DNA of 64,000 nt, taken from positions 1-64,000 of the forward strand of contig JACOSV010000032.1 of NCBI GenBank assembly GCA_016178725.1, in the 5' to 3' direction. Origin of the DNA: Candidatus Eiseniibacteriota bacterium. GTDB taxonomy: Bacteria; Eisenbacteria; RBG-16-71-46. The translations under genes were made by a program, and so were the position numbers. Shown here piece by piece: positions 9,003 to 19,300 of this stretch. Each line of letters starts with the position of its first letter. Position 1 is the first letter of the stretch. Below the pieces are notes generated by a model, which was not told the origin of the DNA, searched no databases, and saw only the letters and a program-made list of their open reading frames with translations.

Positions 9003-9031
9003 ATTCAATCCGCTCGGCGCGGGCGTGTCAA
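9003..9031 (-). promoter_or_regulatory. predicted sigma70-type promoter of the hcr-like operon
   Basis: On the minus strand TTGACA lies at 9031-9026 (a perfect -35 box). A 17-base spacer follows, then TTGAAT at 9008-9003 (4 of 6 to the -10 consensus). It lies about 63 bases upstream of the small-subunit ATG at 8940, in the only intergenic space ahead of the six-gene overlapping operon. Confidence 0.6.
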
Positions 9032-9082
9032 CGCGTCCGGCCATCTTGCGGAAGGGCGGCACTCGCGTCACAATGCGCGCGC

Positions 9083-10339
9083 ATGTCTCACCCCACAAGC
9101 GTTCCCGGCTCCATCTGGTGGGCCGAGCCCGGCCCGCCCACTCCCGCGTTCGAAGGCGAGCTCGATTCCGAGATCCTGATCGTCGGCGGCGGCGTCACCG
9201 GCGTGACGCTCGCCTACACGCTCGCCGACCAGGGCGCGACCGTGGCGCTGCTCGACGCCGGCCCGCTCGCCGGCGCCGCGAGCGGACGCAACGCGGGATT
9301 CCTGATGGTCGCGCCGGCCGAGCCCTACAACGAGCAGATCGCGCTGTGGGGCCGCCCCGGCGCGCGCGCGGTGCTCGAATGCGGACGGCGTTCGCACCAG
9401 CGCGTCCGCGCGCTGGTCGAGACGCTCGGGATCGACTGCGACTACCGCGCGAACGGCAGCATGCGGCTCACGCGCACCGAAGAGGAGGCCGAGGACATCC
9501 GCGCTTCCCTCGCGCCGCTCAAGGTCGACGGCTTCCCGATGCTCGAGGTGCCGGTGAGCCACGCCGCACCCGAGCACGCCGTCCCGAGCTTCACCGCGGC
9601 GTTCGTGACGCTCGAGGACGGCGAGCTCCACCCGGTGCGCTTCATCCACGCGCTGGCGCGCGAGGCGGCGGCGAAGGGCGCGCGGATCTACGCCGACTCG
9701 GCCGTCACGGGCGCCGCGTGGCGCGGCGGGCTGTGGGAGGCGCGCACCGCACGCGGCGTCGCGCGCGCGCGCACGCTGGTGCTGGCGACCAACGCCTATA
9801 CGCCGCGGCTCTGCCCGGCGCTCACGCCGATCATCGCGCCGCGCCGCGGCCAGATGCTGGCGACGGCGCCGCTCGCGCGTGAGGTCGCGCCGCGGCCGAC
9901 GTACGCGCACTGGGGCTACCACTACTGGCGGCAGACGCCCGACCAGCGGCTCGTGATCGGCGGCTGGCGCGAGCTCGATCTCGACGGCGAGGTCGGCTTC
10001 GACACGATCGTGACGCCGACGATCCAGTCGGCGATCGAGCAGGCGCTCGCCGATCTCGTGCCCGAGGGCGCGGCGATCGACTATCGCTGGAGCGGCACGA
10101 TGGGCTTCGCGCGCGACGGGCGGCCCGTCGTCGGCTGGCTCGACGCCGAGCACCATCTCGCCGTGTGCGGCGGCTACACCGGCCACGGCATGGCCATGGC
10201 CGCCGCGTGCACGCTCGACCTCGCCGATCTGCTCGCGTGGCGCAAGGCGCCCGGCATCGCCACGTTCGATCCCGGCCGGTTCGACGAGCTGCGGCAGGCT
10301 CGGGCGGGGCTCACGGCGCTCGGAGTGGCGGCGCAGTAG
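9083..10339 (+). CDS. FAD-dependent amine/amino-acid oxidoreductase (DAO family)
   Basis: This 418-residue flavoenzyme of the glycine oxidase/D-amino-acid oxidase family (Pfam DAO) has an N-terminal dinucleotide-binding motif EILIVGGGVTGVTLAYTLAD near residue 30, then LLDAGPLAGAASGRNAGFLM, and a C-terminal FAD-contact loop VCGGYTGHGMAMAAA. The members closest in organisation are gamma-glutamylputrescine oxidase-like proteins (SIWW near the N-terminus is typical of them). The sequence does not fix the amine substrate. It is divergent from the Mo-hydroxylase operon. A possible promoter, TTGCGG at 9046-9051 and CACAAT at 9069-9074 with 17-base spacing, would leave almost no leader before the ATG. 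Confidence 0.8.
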   Translation: MSHPTSVPGSIWWAEPGPPTPAFEGELDSEILIVGGGVTGVTLAYTLADQGATVALLDAGPLAGAASGRNAGFLMVAPAEPYNEQIALWGRPGARAVLECGRRSHQRVRALVETLGIDCDYRANGSMRLTRTEEEAEDIRASLAPLKVDGFPMLEVPVSHAAPEHAVPSFTAAFVTLEDGELHPVRFIHALAREAAAKGARIYADSAVTGAAWRGGLWEARTARGVARARTLVLATNAYTPRLCPALTPIIAPRRGQMLATAPLAREVAPRPTYAHWGYHYWRQTPDQRLVIGGWRELDLDGEVGFDTIVTPTIQSAIEQALADLVPEGAAIDYRWSGTMGFARDGRPVVGWLDAEHHLAVCGGYTGHGMAMAAACTLDLADLLAWRKAPGIATFDPGRFDELRQARAGLTALGVAAQ

Positions 10340-10375
10340 GCACCGCGGCGCTGGTCCGGCGCCGGTTCGATTCGC

Positions 10376-10381
10376 TATACT
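10376..10381 (+). promoter_or_regulatory. possible -10 element upstream of the aldolase gene
   Basis: TATACT (5 of 6 to the -10 consensus) occurs in the 129-base gap before the aldolase gene, 88 bases upstream of its ATG. The matching -35 region is poor (TGGTCC at 10352-10357, 18-base spacer), so this is tentative. Confidence 0.3.
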
Positions 10382-10468
10382 CGCGCGAGCGTTCGGCCCC
10401 ACCGTCCTCGGTTCCCCCTTCGCGGCGACACGCCTTCCGGTCGCCGAGCCACGGATGGACGCACCCGC

Positions 10469-11875
10469 ATGGAACTCCAGCATCAGGACGATCTGAAGCA
10501 CGCCGTCGCGGCGCTCGCGACGCGCAACGCGGACGCCCTCGACCGGCTGGTATGGACCGGCGTCTTCGCCGCGGGCGCGCTGCGCGATCAGGCGCGCGGC
10601 GCCGTGCTCGATCAGGCGCGGTCGGCCGGCATCTACCCCGCCTCGATCCACGACCTTTACGCGGCACGCGGCCGCGGCGAGGTCGCGCCCACGTTCACCG
10701 TGCCCGCGATCAACATCCGCGGCATGGCCTACGACACGGCGCGCGCGCTGTTCCGCGCCCGCAAGGCGCTCGACGCCGGCGCCGTGATCTGCGAGATCGC
10801 CCGCTCCGAGATCGCCTACACCGACCAGCGTCCGGCCGAGTACGCGTTCGTCGTCATCGGCGCGGCGCTGCGCGAGGGCTGGAAGGGCCCGGTCTTCATC
10901 CAGGGCGACCACTTCCAGATCAACGCCAAGAAGTACGGCGCCGACGCGGCCGGGGCCGCGGCCGAGATGAAGGCGGTGCAGGATCTGACCGCCGAGGCGA
11001 TCCGCGCCGGGTTCTACAACATCGACGTGGACACCTCGACGCTCGTGGACCTGTCGAAGAGCGGCCACGAGGCGCAGCAGGCGCTCAACGGCGGCCTGTG
11101 TGCGGGGCTCACCGCCTTCATCCGCGCGCGCCAGCCGAAGGGCGTCACGGTCTCGGTCGGCGGCGAGATCGGCGAGGTCGGCGGCAAGAACTCGACGCCC
11201 GAGGAGCTCGAGGCGTTCATGACCGTCTTCACCGCCGCGCTCCGCGAGGCGGCGCCGGGCGCCGAGGGCATCAGCAAGATCTCGGTCCAGACCGGGACGA
11301 GCCACGGCGGCGTGCCGCTCCCCGACGGATCGATCGCCGAGGTCAAGATCGACTTCGACGCGCTCGAGCGCTGCTCGACGCTGGCGCGCGGGACCTACGG
11401 CATGGCGGGCGCCGTGCAGCACGGCGCCTCGACGCTGCCCGCGGCGCTCTTCGACCGGTTCCCGAAGCTCGGCGCGTGCGAGATCCATCTCGCGACCGAG
11501 TTCCAGAACATGATCTACGACCACCCGGCGTTCCCGGCCGATCTCAAGCGCGCGATCTACGAGAAGCTGCGCACCGCGGCCGCCGACGAGCGCAAACCGA
11601 GCGACACCGACGAGCAGTTCTTCTACAAAACGCGCAAGAAGGCGCTCGGCATGTTCAAGCGTGAGATGTGGGGGCTCGCGGGGCCGGCGCGCGCGGCGAT
11701 CGGCGCGACGCTCGAGGAGAAGTTCACGTTCCTGCTCGACAAGCTCGCGGTGCGCGGCACGCGCGCGCTCGCCGACCGCTGGGCGCCGTTCGTCGCGGGC
11801 TCGTTCCCGAGCATCGGCGCCGCCGCCGGCGCCGACGGCCGCGCCCACGAAGACGTGACGGGCCTCTCGGACTGA
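10469..11875 (+). CDS. class II (zinc) aldolase, probable fructose-bisphosphate aldolase
   Basis: This 468-residue class II aldolase-fold protein has likely zinc and active-site elements in FIQGDHFQIN (Asp-His), VSVGGEIGEVGGKNS (Glu), VQTGTSHGG and GAVQHGASTLP (His). These follow the order found in class II fructose- and tagatose-bisphosphate aldolases. It is longer than the usual 300-360 residues, with about 80 extra N-terminal residues and a long helical C-terminal part. The gene ends 13 bases before a class I fructose-1,6-bisphosphatase, so the pair would catalyse consecutive gluconeogenic or Calvin-type steps, from triose phosphates to fructose 6-phosphate. A GatZ/KbaZ-like role is the main alternative. 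Confidence 0.8.
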   Translation: MELQHQDDLKHAVAALATRNADALDRLVWTGVFAAGALRDQARGAVLDQARSAGIYPASIHDLYAARGRGEVAPTFTVPAINIRGMAYDTARALFRARKALDAGAVICEIARSEIAYTDQRPAEYAFVVIGAALREGWKGPVFIQGDHFQINAKKYGADAAGAAAEMKAVQDLTAEAIRAGFYNIDVDTSTLVDLSKSGHEAQQALNGGLCAGLTAFIRARQPKGVTVSVGGEIGEVGGKNSTPEELEAFMTVFTAALREAAPGAEGISKISVQTGTSHGGVPLPDGSIAEVKIDFDALERCSTLARGTYGMAGAVQHGASTLPAALFDRFPKLGACEIHLATEFQNMIYDHPAFPADLKRAIYEKLRTAAADERKPSDTDEQFFYKTRKKALGMFKREMWGLAGPARAAIGATLEEKFTFLLDKLAVRGTRALADRWAPFVAGSFPSIGAAAGADGRAHEDVTGLSD

Positions 11876-11888
11876 AGCCGGACTGACG

Positions 11889-13004
11889 ATGAGCCAGCGC
11901 GCCGCGATCACCCTCTCCCAGTTCATCCTCCAGGAGGGGAATCAGCACCCCGGCGCGACCGGCGAGTTCACCGATCTCCTCTCGGACATCGAGCTCGCGG
12001 CGAAGATGATCAACCGCGAGGTGATCCGTGCCGGGCTCGTGGACATGCTCGGCTACACCGGCGGACAGAACGTGCACGGCGAGAAGGTGCAGAAGCTCGA
12101 CCGCTTCGCGCACGAGACCATCTACCGCGTGCTCGGCGCGACCGGACAGCTCGCGGTCATGGCATCCGAAGAGGACGAGGACGTGATCCCGGTGCCGGTG
12201 GGCGCGCCGGTCGGCAAGTACGTCGTCAACTTCGACCCGCTCGACGGCTCGTCGAACATCAACGCGAACGTGAACATCGGGACGATCTTCTCGGTGCTGC
12301 CGCGGGTCACGCGGGAAGGCAGCGGCACGCTCGCCGACTGCATGCAGCCGGGCAAGCATCAGCTGTGCGCCGGCTATGTGATGTACGGCTCGAGCACGAT
12401 GCTCGTCTACACGACCGGGCAGGGCGTCCACGGGTTCACGTTCGAACCCTCGATCGGCGAGTTCCTGCTCTCGAATCGCGACATCCGCACGCCGGCGCGC
12501 GGGCACATCTACAGTGTGAACGAGGGCAACTACTTCAAGTGGGACGACGGCGTGAAGCGCTACGTGGACTGGGTCAAGATGGACGATCCGTCCACCGGCC
12601 GGCCGTACACGGCGCGCTACGTCGGCTCGCTGGTCGCCGACTTCCACCGCAACCTGCTCTACGGCGGGATCTACCTCTACCCCGGCGATCGCAGGAGCCC
12701 GAACGGCAAGCTGCGCGTGCTCTACGAGGCGGCGCCGCTCGCATTCATCGCCGAGCAGGCCGGGGGCGCGGCGAGCGATGGGCATCGGCGCATCCTCGAG
12801 ATCGCGCCGACGCAGCTCCACCAGCGCACGCCGCTCTTCCTCGGCAGCGCCGAGGACGTGAAGGAGTGCGAGACGTTCGTCCAGGGCCGCAATCCCGCGA
12901 TCACCGCCGACCGCCGCGCGGGTTCCGCGGCGCCGCCGTCTCCTTCGGCGCCGTCTACTTCAGCACCGTCGCCTTCGCGGTCAGCACGCGCTCCGCGCGC
13001 GTGA
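11889..13004 (+). CDS. fbp: class I fructose-1,6-bisphosphatase
   Basis: This 371-residue enzyme hydrolyses fructose 1,6-bisphosphate to fructose 6-phosphate. Class I hallmarks are clear: VVNFDPLDGSSNINANV (metal and substrate site), the acidic ASEEDEDV loop before it, the YVGSLVADFHRNLLYGGIYLYP segment, and EAAPLAFIAEQAGG near the C-terminus. The last 30 residues are a low-complexity Ser/Pro/Ala tail. It is created because the frame runs 50 bases into the convergent Kelch gene before meeting a stop, so the two 3' ends overlap. It follows the aldolase gene by 13 bases and is presumably cotranscribed with it. Confidence 0.95.
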   Translation: MSQRAAITLSQFILQEGNQHPGATGEFTDLLSDIELAAKMINREVIRAGLVDMLGYTGGQNVHGEKVQKLDRFAHETIYRVLGATGQLAVMASEEDEDVIPVPVGAPVGKYVVNFDPLDGSSNINANVNIGTIFSVLPRVTREGSGTLADCMQPGKHQLCAGYVMYGSSTMLVYTTGQGVHGFTFEPSIGEFLLSNRDIRTPARGHIYSVNEGNYFKWDDGVKRYVDWVKMDDPSTGRPYTARYVGSLVADFHRNLLYGGIYLYPGDRRSPNGKLRVLYEAAPLAFIAEQAGGAASDGHRRILEIAPTQLHQRTPLFLGSAEDVKECETFVQGRNPAITADRRAGSAAPPSPSAPSTSAPSPSRSARAPRA

Positions 13005-16000
13005 GGCGCACGAGGTAGACGCCGGGGGCGAGCCCGGCGGTCGCGAACGCGACACGATGCTCTCCCGCGCCGAGCGAGCCGACATCGCGGCGCGCCACCC
13101 GCCGCCCGCCGAGATCGAACAGCTCGAGCCGCGCCGCGCGATCGTCGGGGAGCGCGAACGCCACCTCCATCCGCGCGCCGGCCGGATTGGGCGCAGCGCC
13201 CGCCAGCGCGAGCTCCGCGCGCGCGACCGGCGGCGTCACGCCGACCGGCGCCTGATCGAACGACAGCGCCCACGCCTCGTCCGAGTAGGCGCTCGCCCCC
13301 GTCTCGCCCCCGTACAGCACCATGCGATGCCGCGCCGCGTCCCAGACCGCCGTGTGCAGCAGCCGGTTCGACGGCCCGACGTTGGTCGACCACAGCCGCG
13401 CCCATCCGGTCCCACCCGAGAGCCACAGCGCCCACAGGTCGCTGTGGAACGACTGGTCCGCCCCGCCGAACACGATCATCCGGTCGTGGTCCGGGTCGTA
13501 GATCATCGACTGCTGGCTGCGCCCGTTGGGGCCGACACCGCCGGGGAAGATCGGATGCCATTCGAGTGCCGGCGAGAGCCGCAGCTCCCACACGTCGTTG
13601 AGCGAGTTGCCCGCCTGTCCGCCGAACACGATCACCCGATCGCGCACCGGATCGTACGCGGCGCTGTGATCCTCACGCCCAGGGAACGTCGCCCCGCCGG
13701 GTGCCAGTTGCGTCCACACCATGTCGGGCAGCGACAGCGACCAGACGTCATTGCGTGACGTCCCGTCGTAGCCGCCGATCACCAGCATCCGGTTGCGCAC
13801 CGGGTCGTAGACCGCCGCGTGCCCGTCGCGGGCCGTGGGCGGCGTGCCGCTCCCCAGCGCCCGCGCCCACGACGCCGGGCTCGTCATGTCGAGCGCCATC
13901 ACGTCCGGCTTGAGCTGCAGGCAGAACCCGCCGTACGTCACCACCTGCTGATCGAGCGCGTCGTAGATCAGGCTGTGGTGCCAGCGCTCGTCGGTGCGCT
14001 CGCCCGGGCCCACGAACGTCGGCAGCGTCACCCACTGCGGCGCCGGTGAGAACCGGAGCGCCCAGTTGTAGATGTCGCAGTCGCCCCAGTTGCCGGCCAC
14101 CAGCACCATCTGATCCCGAACCGGGTCGTAGACCGCGGCATGCCCGTAGCGCGCCGGCGGCGGATCTCCGGAGGGCGTGAGGCGCTGCCAGGTCACGTTG
14201 GGCGGTGTCGCCGCCTCGGCCGGCGCCTGCACCTGGACCGTGTACTTCTTCACCGACCAGCCCTGCTGATCGCTGGCGCTCGTCCCGTCGGTCGGCAGCC
14301 CATTCACGTAGTCGCACGTCGCGCCGCCCGCCGTGTGCATCGTGCTCCGCACGTACACATCGAACGGCCCCACCGCCTGCGGCTGCACCGTCACCGCCAG
14401 CGCATGGCTCGTGTTCTGCGCCCAGCTGCCGTCGCGCGTCTCGACCGACAGCGAGCCGGCCGTCTGGTTCACGCAAATGTGGTTCGCCACCGTCGTCCCG
14501 CTCGGCTGCACCACGGTGCCGGGCGTGACGTTCGCCCCGCGTGCGTCGATCCACTGCGCATCGCCTGCCGCGGTCAGCGACGGGAACTCGATCGCGATCC
14601 GCCCGTCGTCGCTCGCGAGCCCGCCGTTCGACGCAGTCGCGGTGACGCAGAAGTTCTCCCCCAGCGTGATCGCACTCGGGATCCCGGTGACGCTCGCGAA
14701 CGTCGGCGCCGGCTTGGTCGGCGGCGGCGGCGGGTTGACATAGAGCGTGTAACGCAAGACCGGATAGCCCTCCTGATCCGTTCCCACGACTCCGCCCGGA
14801 GGGCTCGTAGGTATGCCGGTTACGTAGTCGCACACCGGGCCTCCCATGTGATGCATCGTGCACCTAACCTCGACGATGAACTGGCCGACGGCCGGAGGGA
14901 TCACGGAAACGGTCAGCGTGTGGGACTGGGACGGGGTCCAGCGGATATCTCCGAACTGAGCGACGGCGTAGACGGCGCTCATCGGCTGGCAATTCGCGTT
15001 GGCGTTGGGGACCGACGCTGCGACCGGGTAGTAGAGGAAGCCGGGCGAGTAGCTTGGGCTCTCGCCAAAGCCACCCACGATGTTGTCGCCGGCGTGCGAG
15101 AGGTTCGGAAACGCGATGCTGATCCGGCCATCGTCCGTCCGAACACCGTCACTCTGACTAGGCCCGTAATTCTGCGCGGAGGCCGTGATCGTCACCGCGT
15201 CCCCGAGCGTGAGCGCCGTTTGAGAGAAGGTCAGTGAGTTGAAGACGGGGATCGGGTACCCGGACGGCGGTGGCGGTACCCCGGACACCTGGACGGCGAA
15301 GCGCTTCGCATACCAGCCCTGTTCGCCATAGTTCGCTGTCCCGCCCGAGGGCCCGTCGTCGACGTCGTTGCAGGGCGCCGTGCCCGTCACGTGCAGCGCG
15401 CCGCGCACGTCGATGTAGAACGTTCCCACCGTCGTCGGTGTCACGGTCAGCGTCAACGTGTGCGTCTCGACGCCTCCGCCCTGCCAGTTCGCGTTCTGGT
15501 ATTCGACCGTCAGGTAGCTCGGGTGGTACGTGAGGCAGGACGCGTTCACGAACGTGGATCCCGCCGGATACTCGCTGTAACCATCTACGATCGCGGGACT
15601 CACTGCCTGGGAGTCCGTCGGCGCGGTAAACGCCGGAAAGGCGACGCTGATCCGGCCGTCGTCACTTGCGACACCATCATTCCGCATCGCGACCGTGAAC
15701 GTGAACGGCTGTCCGACGACGGCCGTGGACGGAAGCGTCACCGGCGAAGGGAACGTGGGGATCGGCGGCCCTGGATTCACGTCCACCTCGATGCGCCGCG
15801 CCGGGAACCCTTGCTGGTCCACGACCGGGTCGCCGGTCGTCGGCACGCCGTTAACGAGGACGCACGGCGGATCGCCGTCCTCGTGCATCGTGCAGCGCAC
15901 GATCATGTAGAACGGCCCCTGCACGAGCGGCCGCACCGCCATCGTCAGGTAGTGTGTCTCGGCGTTGGTCCAGTCGTTGTCGCGATACTCGTCAGTGACG

Positions 16001-16317
16001 CAGCTCGCGGTCATCGGCTGACAGTTCACGTCGGCCAACGAGTCGCCGGGCAGGATCTTGAACTGGTTCGGATCGCCGAGCGTGTTGACCCACTGGCCGT
16101 CGGATGCGTTGGTGAATGCCGGCATCGAGACGCTGATCCGCCCGTCGTCGCTGTGCGTGCCCTGATTGCTGAAGCCGATCGCGATCGAGAACTGCTGCCC
16201 AATCGTGATCGACGCGGGACTACTGGTCAGCGTGCAGGTGGGATTGGGGGCCGCCGCGGCGAACGAAGCGAGACCGCAGGTCACGATAAGTACGAGGAAG
16301 CACGTTCGTAAACGCAC
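12955..16317 (-). CDS. secreted Kelch protein with four novel repeats and sorting-type C-terminus
   Basis: This 1120-residue protein has a signal peptide (RTCFLVLIVTCGLASFAAAA, residues 3-22). Four tandem repeats of about 170 residues follow, to about residue 710. Each shows an SDDGRIS-FP strand, a Cys near CQPM, an EY-DN-W motif, a (S)TMH--GG-PC segment and a closing DQQG(W/F). Next is a Kelch propeller region (about 715-1035) with blades of the form AVYDPVRDRM-V-GG. The last 80 residues form a FlgD-like/type-A sorting domain (LELFDLGGRRVARRDVG, then GVYLVRLTR). Family knowledge says such C-termini direct export to the surface or attachment there. The role of the repeats is unknown. It is second in a two-gene unit, 10 bases after its larger paralogue. 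Confidence 0.85.
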   Translation of the reverse strand: MRLRTCFLVLIVTCGLASFAAAAPNPTCTLTSSPASITIGQQFSIAIGFSNQGTHSDDGRISVSMPAFTNASDGQWVNTLGDPNQFKILPGDSLADVNCQPMTASCVTDEYRDNDWTNAETHYLTMAVRPLVQGPFYMIVRCTMHEDGDPPCVLVNGVPTTGDPVVDQQGFPARRIEVDVNPGPPIPTFPSPVTLPSTAVVGQPFTFTVAMRNDGVASDDGRISVAFPAFTAPTDSQAVSPAIVDGYSEYPAGSTFVNASCLTYHPSYLTVEYQNANWQGGGVETHTLTLTVTPTTVGTFYIDVRGALHVTGTAPCNDVDDGPSGGTANYGEQGWYAKRFAVQVSGVPPPPSGYPIPVFNSLTFSQTALTLGDAVTITASAQNYGPSQSDGVRTDDGRISIAFPNLSHAGDNIVGGFGESPSYSPGFLYYPVAASVPNANANCQPMSAVYAVAQFGDIRWTPSQSHTLTVSVIPPAVGQFIVEVRCTMHHMGGPVCDYVTGIPTSPPGGVVGTDQEGYPVLRYTLYVNPPPPPTKPAPTFASVTGIPSAITLGENFCVTATASNGGLASDDGRIAIEFPSLTAAGDAQWIDARGANVTPGTVVQPSGTTVANHICVNQTAGSLSVETRDGSWAQNTSHALAVTVQPQAVGPFDVYVRSTMHTAGGATCDYVNGLPTDGTSASDQQGWSVKKYTVQVQAPAEAATPPNVTWQRLTPSGDPPPARYGHAAVYDPVRDQMVLVAGNWGDCDIYNWALRFSPAPQWVTLPTFVGPGERTDERWHHSLIYDALDQQVVTYGGFCLQLKPDVMALDMTSPASWARALGSGTPPTARDGHAAVYDPVRNRMLVIGGYDGTSRNDVWSLSLPDMVWTQLAPGGATFPGREDHSAAYDPVRDRVIVFGGQAGNSLNDVWELRLSPALEWHPIFPGGVGPNGRSQQSMIYDPDHDRMIVFGGADQSFHSDLWALWLSGGTGWARLWSTNVGPSNRLLHTAVWDAARHRMVLYGGETGASAYSDEAWALSFDQAPVGVTPPVARAELALAGAAPNPAGARMEVAFALPDDRAARLELFDLGGRRVARRDVGSLGAGEHRVAFATAGLAPGVYLVRLTRAERVLTAKATVLK

Positions 16318-16327
16318 CGGCGACCTC

Positions 16328-19300
16328 CTACTTCAGCACCGCGACCTTGCCTCTAAGGATACGATTCTCGTGCGTGAGCCGCACCAGATAGACGCCCGCC
16401 GCGAGCCGGCGGCCGTCGCTCAGCGCCACGCGATGCTCTCCCGCGCCGAGCGAACCCACATCGCGCCCCGCGAGGCGCCGGCCACCGAGATCGAAGAGAT
16501 CGAGCCGGGCGGCGTGGTCGTCCGGGAGCGTGAACGTCACCGTGATGTCGCGACCGTCCGCTCCCGCCGCGGCGGGCCCGAGCGCGAGCTCCGCCGCCCC
16601 CGCCGCCGGCACGGTCACCCACGTCGTCGCCGAGTAGGTCTCGGTTCCGCCCTCGTCGACTCCGAGCCGGTAGCCGTAACGGGCCCCGGGCGCGATGGCG
16701 CGATCCTCGTACGTGAGCTGATCGTGCGAGACGGCGGGCGTGCCCAGCACGCGCCATTCGGCCGATCCCGCGCTCTGCCGGTACACGGTCGCGCCGGGCT
16801 GCGGCGCGCCGAAGACACTCCAGACCAGCCGCACGCGCTCGGCGGTGGCATCCGCGCTGACCAGGTCCACCGTCGTCGCCGTCGGCGCGTCGAGCGCGAG
16901 CGCCCAGACGTCGTCGGCATAGCTGCCGCTGGCGACCTCGCCGCCGTACACGACCATCCGGTGTCGCGCCGCGTCGTAGACCGCCGTATGCAGCAGCCGG
17001 TTCGACGGCCCGACGTTGGTCGACCACAGACGATTCCACGCCGGCGCGCCCGCGAGTCGCAGCTCCCAGAGATCGCTGTGCCGCGAGAGATCCGCGCCGC
17101 CGAACATGAGGAGCCGGTCCGCACCCGGGTCGTAGATCATGGTCTGCTGTTGGCGCGGCCCGGGTGACGTTCCCGAAGGGGTGAGTTGCGTCCACTGAAC
17201 CGTCGGCGAGAGGCTCAAGGCCCACACGTCGTTCAACCAGTTCCCCGCCTGCCCGCCGAACACGATCACCCGGTCGCGCACCGGATCGTATGCCGCGCTG
17301 TGATCGCTTCGCCCCGGGAACGCCGCCCCGCCCGGTGCCAGCGGCGTCCACACCATGTCGGGCAGCGACAGCTGCCACAGGTCGTTGCGCGACGTCCCGT
17401 CGTAGCCGCCGATCACCAGCATCCGGTTGCGCACCGGGTCGTAGACCGCCGCATGCCCCTCGCGCGCGGTGGGCGGCGTCCCGCTCCCCAGCGCCCGCGC
17501 CCACGACGTGGGGTTGGTCAGATCGAGCGCCATCACGTCCGGCTTGAGCTGCAGGCAGAACCCGCCATACGTCACCACCTGCTGATCGAGCGCGTCGTAG
17601 ATCAGGCTGTGATGCCAGCGCTCGTCGGTCCGAGCACCCGGCCCCACGAACGTCGGCAGCGGTGACCATTGGAGCGTCGGTGAGAACTGGAGCGCCCAGT
17701 TGTAGATGTCGCAGTCGCCCCAGTTGCCCGCGACCAGCACCATCTGATCGCGCACCGGGTCGTAGACCGCGGCATGTCCGTAGCGCGCGGGCGGCGGATC
17801 GCCGGCCGGGGCGAGCGGCTGCCACGCGACGGCCGCCGGCGCGACCGGAGTCGCGGGCGCCAGCACCTGGACCGTGTACTTCTTCACCGTCCAGCCCTGC
17901 TGATCGGTCGTGAGCGTGCCGCTGCTCGCCCAGCCGTCCACGAGATCGCAGCTCGCGCCGTTGGTCGTGTGCATCGTGCTTCGCACGTAGACGTCGAACG
18001 AACCCACCGCCTGCGGTTGCACCGTCACCTTCACGACGTGCGTCTCGTTGTTGAGCCCGAGCCAGCTCATGTCGCGGTACTCGGACGTGAGGTAGCCCGT
18101 CGCGATGGCCTGACACTGTGCGTTGATCATGGCCGAGCCGGCGGAGAAGACGGCGAACGTGCCGCCTTCCAGCGGACTGGCATCTGTCACCCAGCGTCCG
18201 TCCGCGGGACTCGTGAGGCTCGGGAAGCTGAAGCTGACGCGGCCGTCGTCGGTGGTCGTCCCCGAGTTGCGCACGGTCGCGGTCACCATGAGGTTCTCGC
18301 CCAGCGTGATCGACGCGGGCAGGCTGCCGATCGACGTCACCACCGGCGTCGGCTTCGGCGGCGACGCTGGCGTGTTCACGGTCACGAGATAACGTCGGAC
18401 CGGCCAGCCCTGCTGGTCGACGAACCCCGCCTCACCGTCCGTGGGCACGGCGCCGACGATGTCGCACGGCTGGCCGCCGCTCGTGTGCATGGCGGCGCGC
18501 GCGTAGATCGGGAAGACGCCGGCCACCTGGGGCGTGATCGTCAGCGTCATCGTGTTCGACTCCGTGCCGACCCCGAGCCAGCCGTTGTCGCGATCCTCGG
18601 CCGCCACGCAAACGCCGGTGACCGGCTGGCAGTTGACGTCGGTCAGCGCCGAGCCGACCGGGAGGCGCACCATGCCGGGAATGTCGTCGCTGGTTCCGAG
18701 GACGACCCAGTTGTAGTCGGTGCTCGCGGTCAGCGTCGGGAACGAGACCGCGATGCGGCCGTCGTCGCTCTGGCCGCCGTCGTTGCGCGCCGTGCACGAC
18801 AACATGAACGACTGACCGAGCGTGACCGACGAGGGCACGGTCACGTTGCCGACGAACACGGGCGCGGGGCTCGGGGGCTGCGGGTTGACCTGAACGGCGT
18901 AACGCTTGACCGCCCATCCCTGTTGATCCACGTAGCCCGCATCACCGTCGGACGGCAGCGCGCTGGCCACCGTGCACGAGGACGAGCCCGGCTTGTGCAT
19001 GGTCGTGCGGACGTAGAAGTAGAAGGTGCCGACGGCTGGCGGCCGGACGGTGAGCGTGAGCGTGTTGATCTCACCCTGCAGCCAGCTCGTGTCCTCGTAC
19101 TCCTCGAGCAGGTAGGCCGCGCTCGCGAACTGGCACGCGGAGGTCGGCACGTTGTTTCCTGGCGCGACGCGGCGCACGCCCGGACTGTCGTCGCCCGGCA
19201 GACCGCTGGCGTACTGGGTGTCGGTGAAGTGCGTCAGGCTCGGGAACGAGACGTCGATCCGCGCGTCGTCGCTGGTGACTCCGTCGTTGCGGACGGTCGC

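Noticed and set aside
9068-11926. A 952-codon open frame on the minus strand across the flavoenzyme and aldolase genes
   Set aside because: It is antisense to two well-supported genes and has the Arg/Ala/Glu-rich composition of codon-position shadows.
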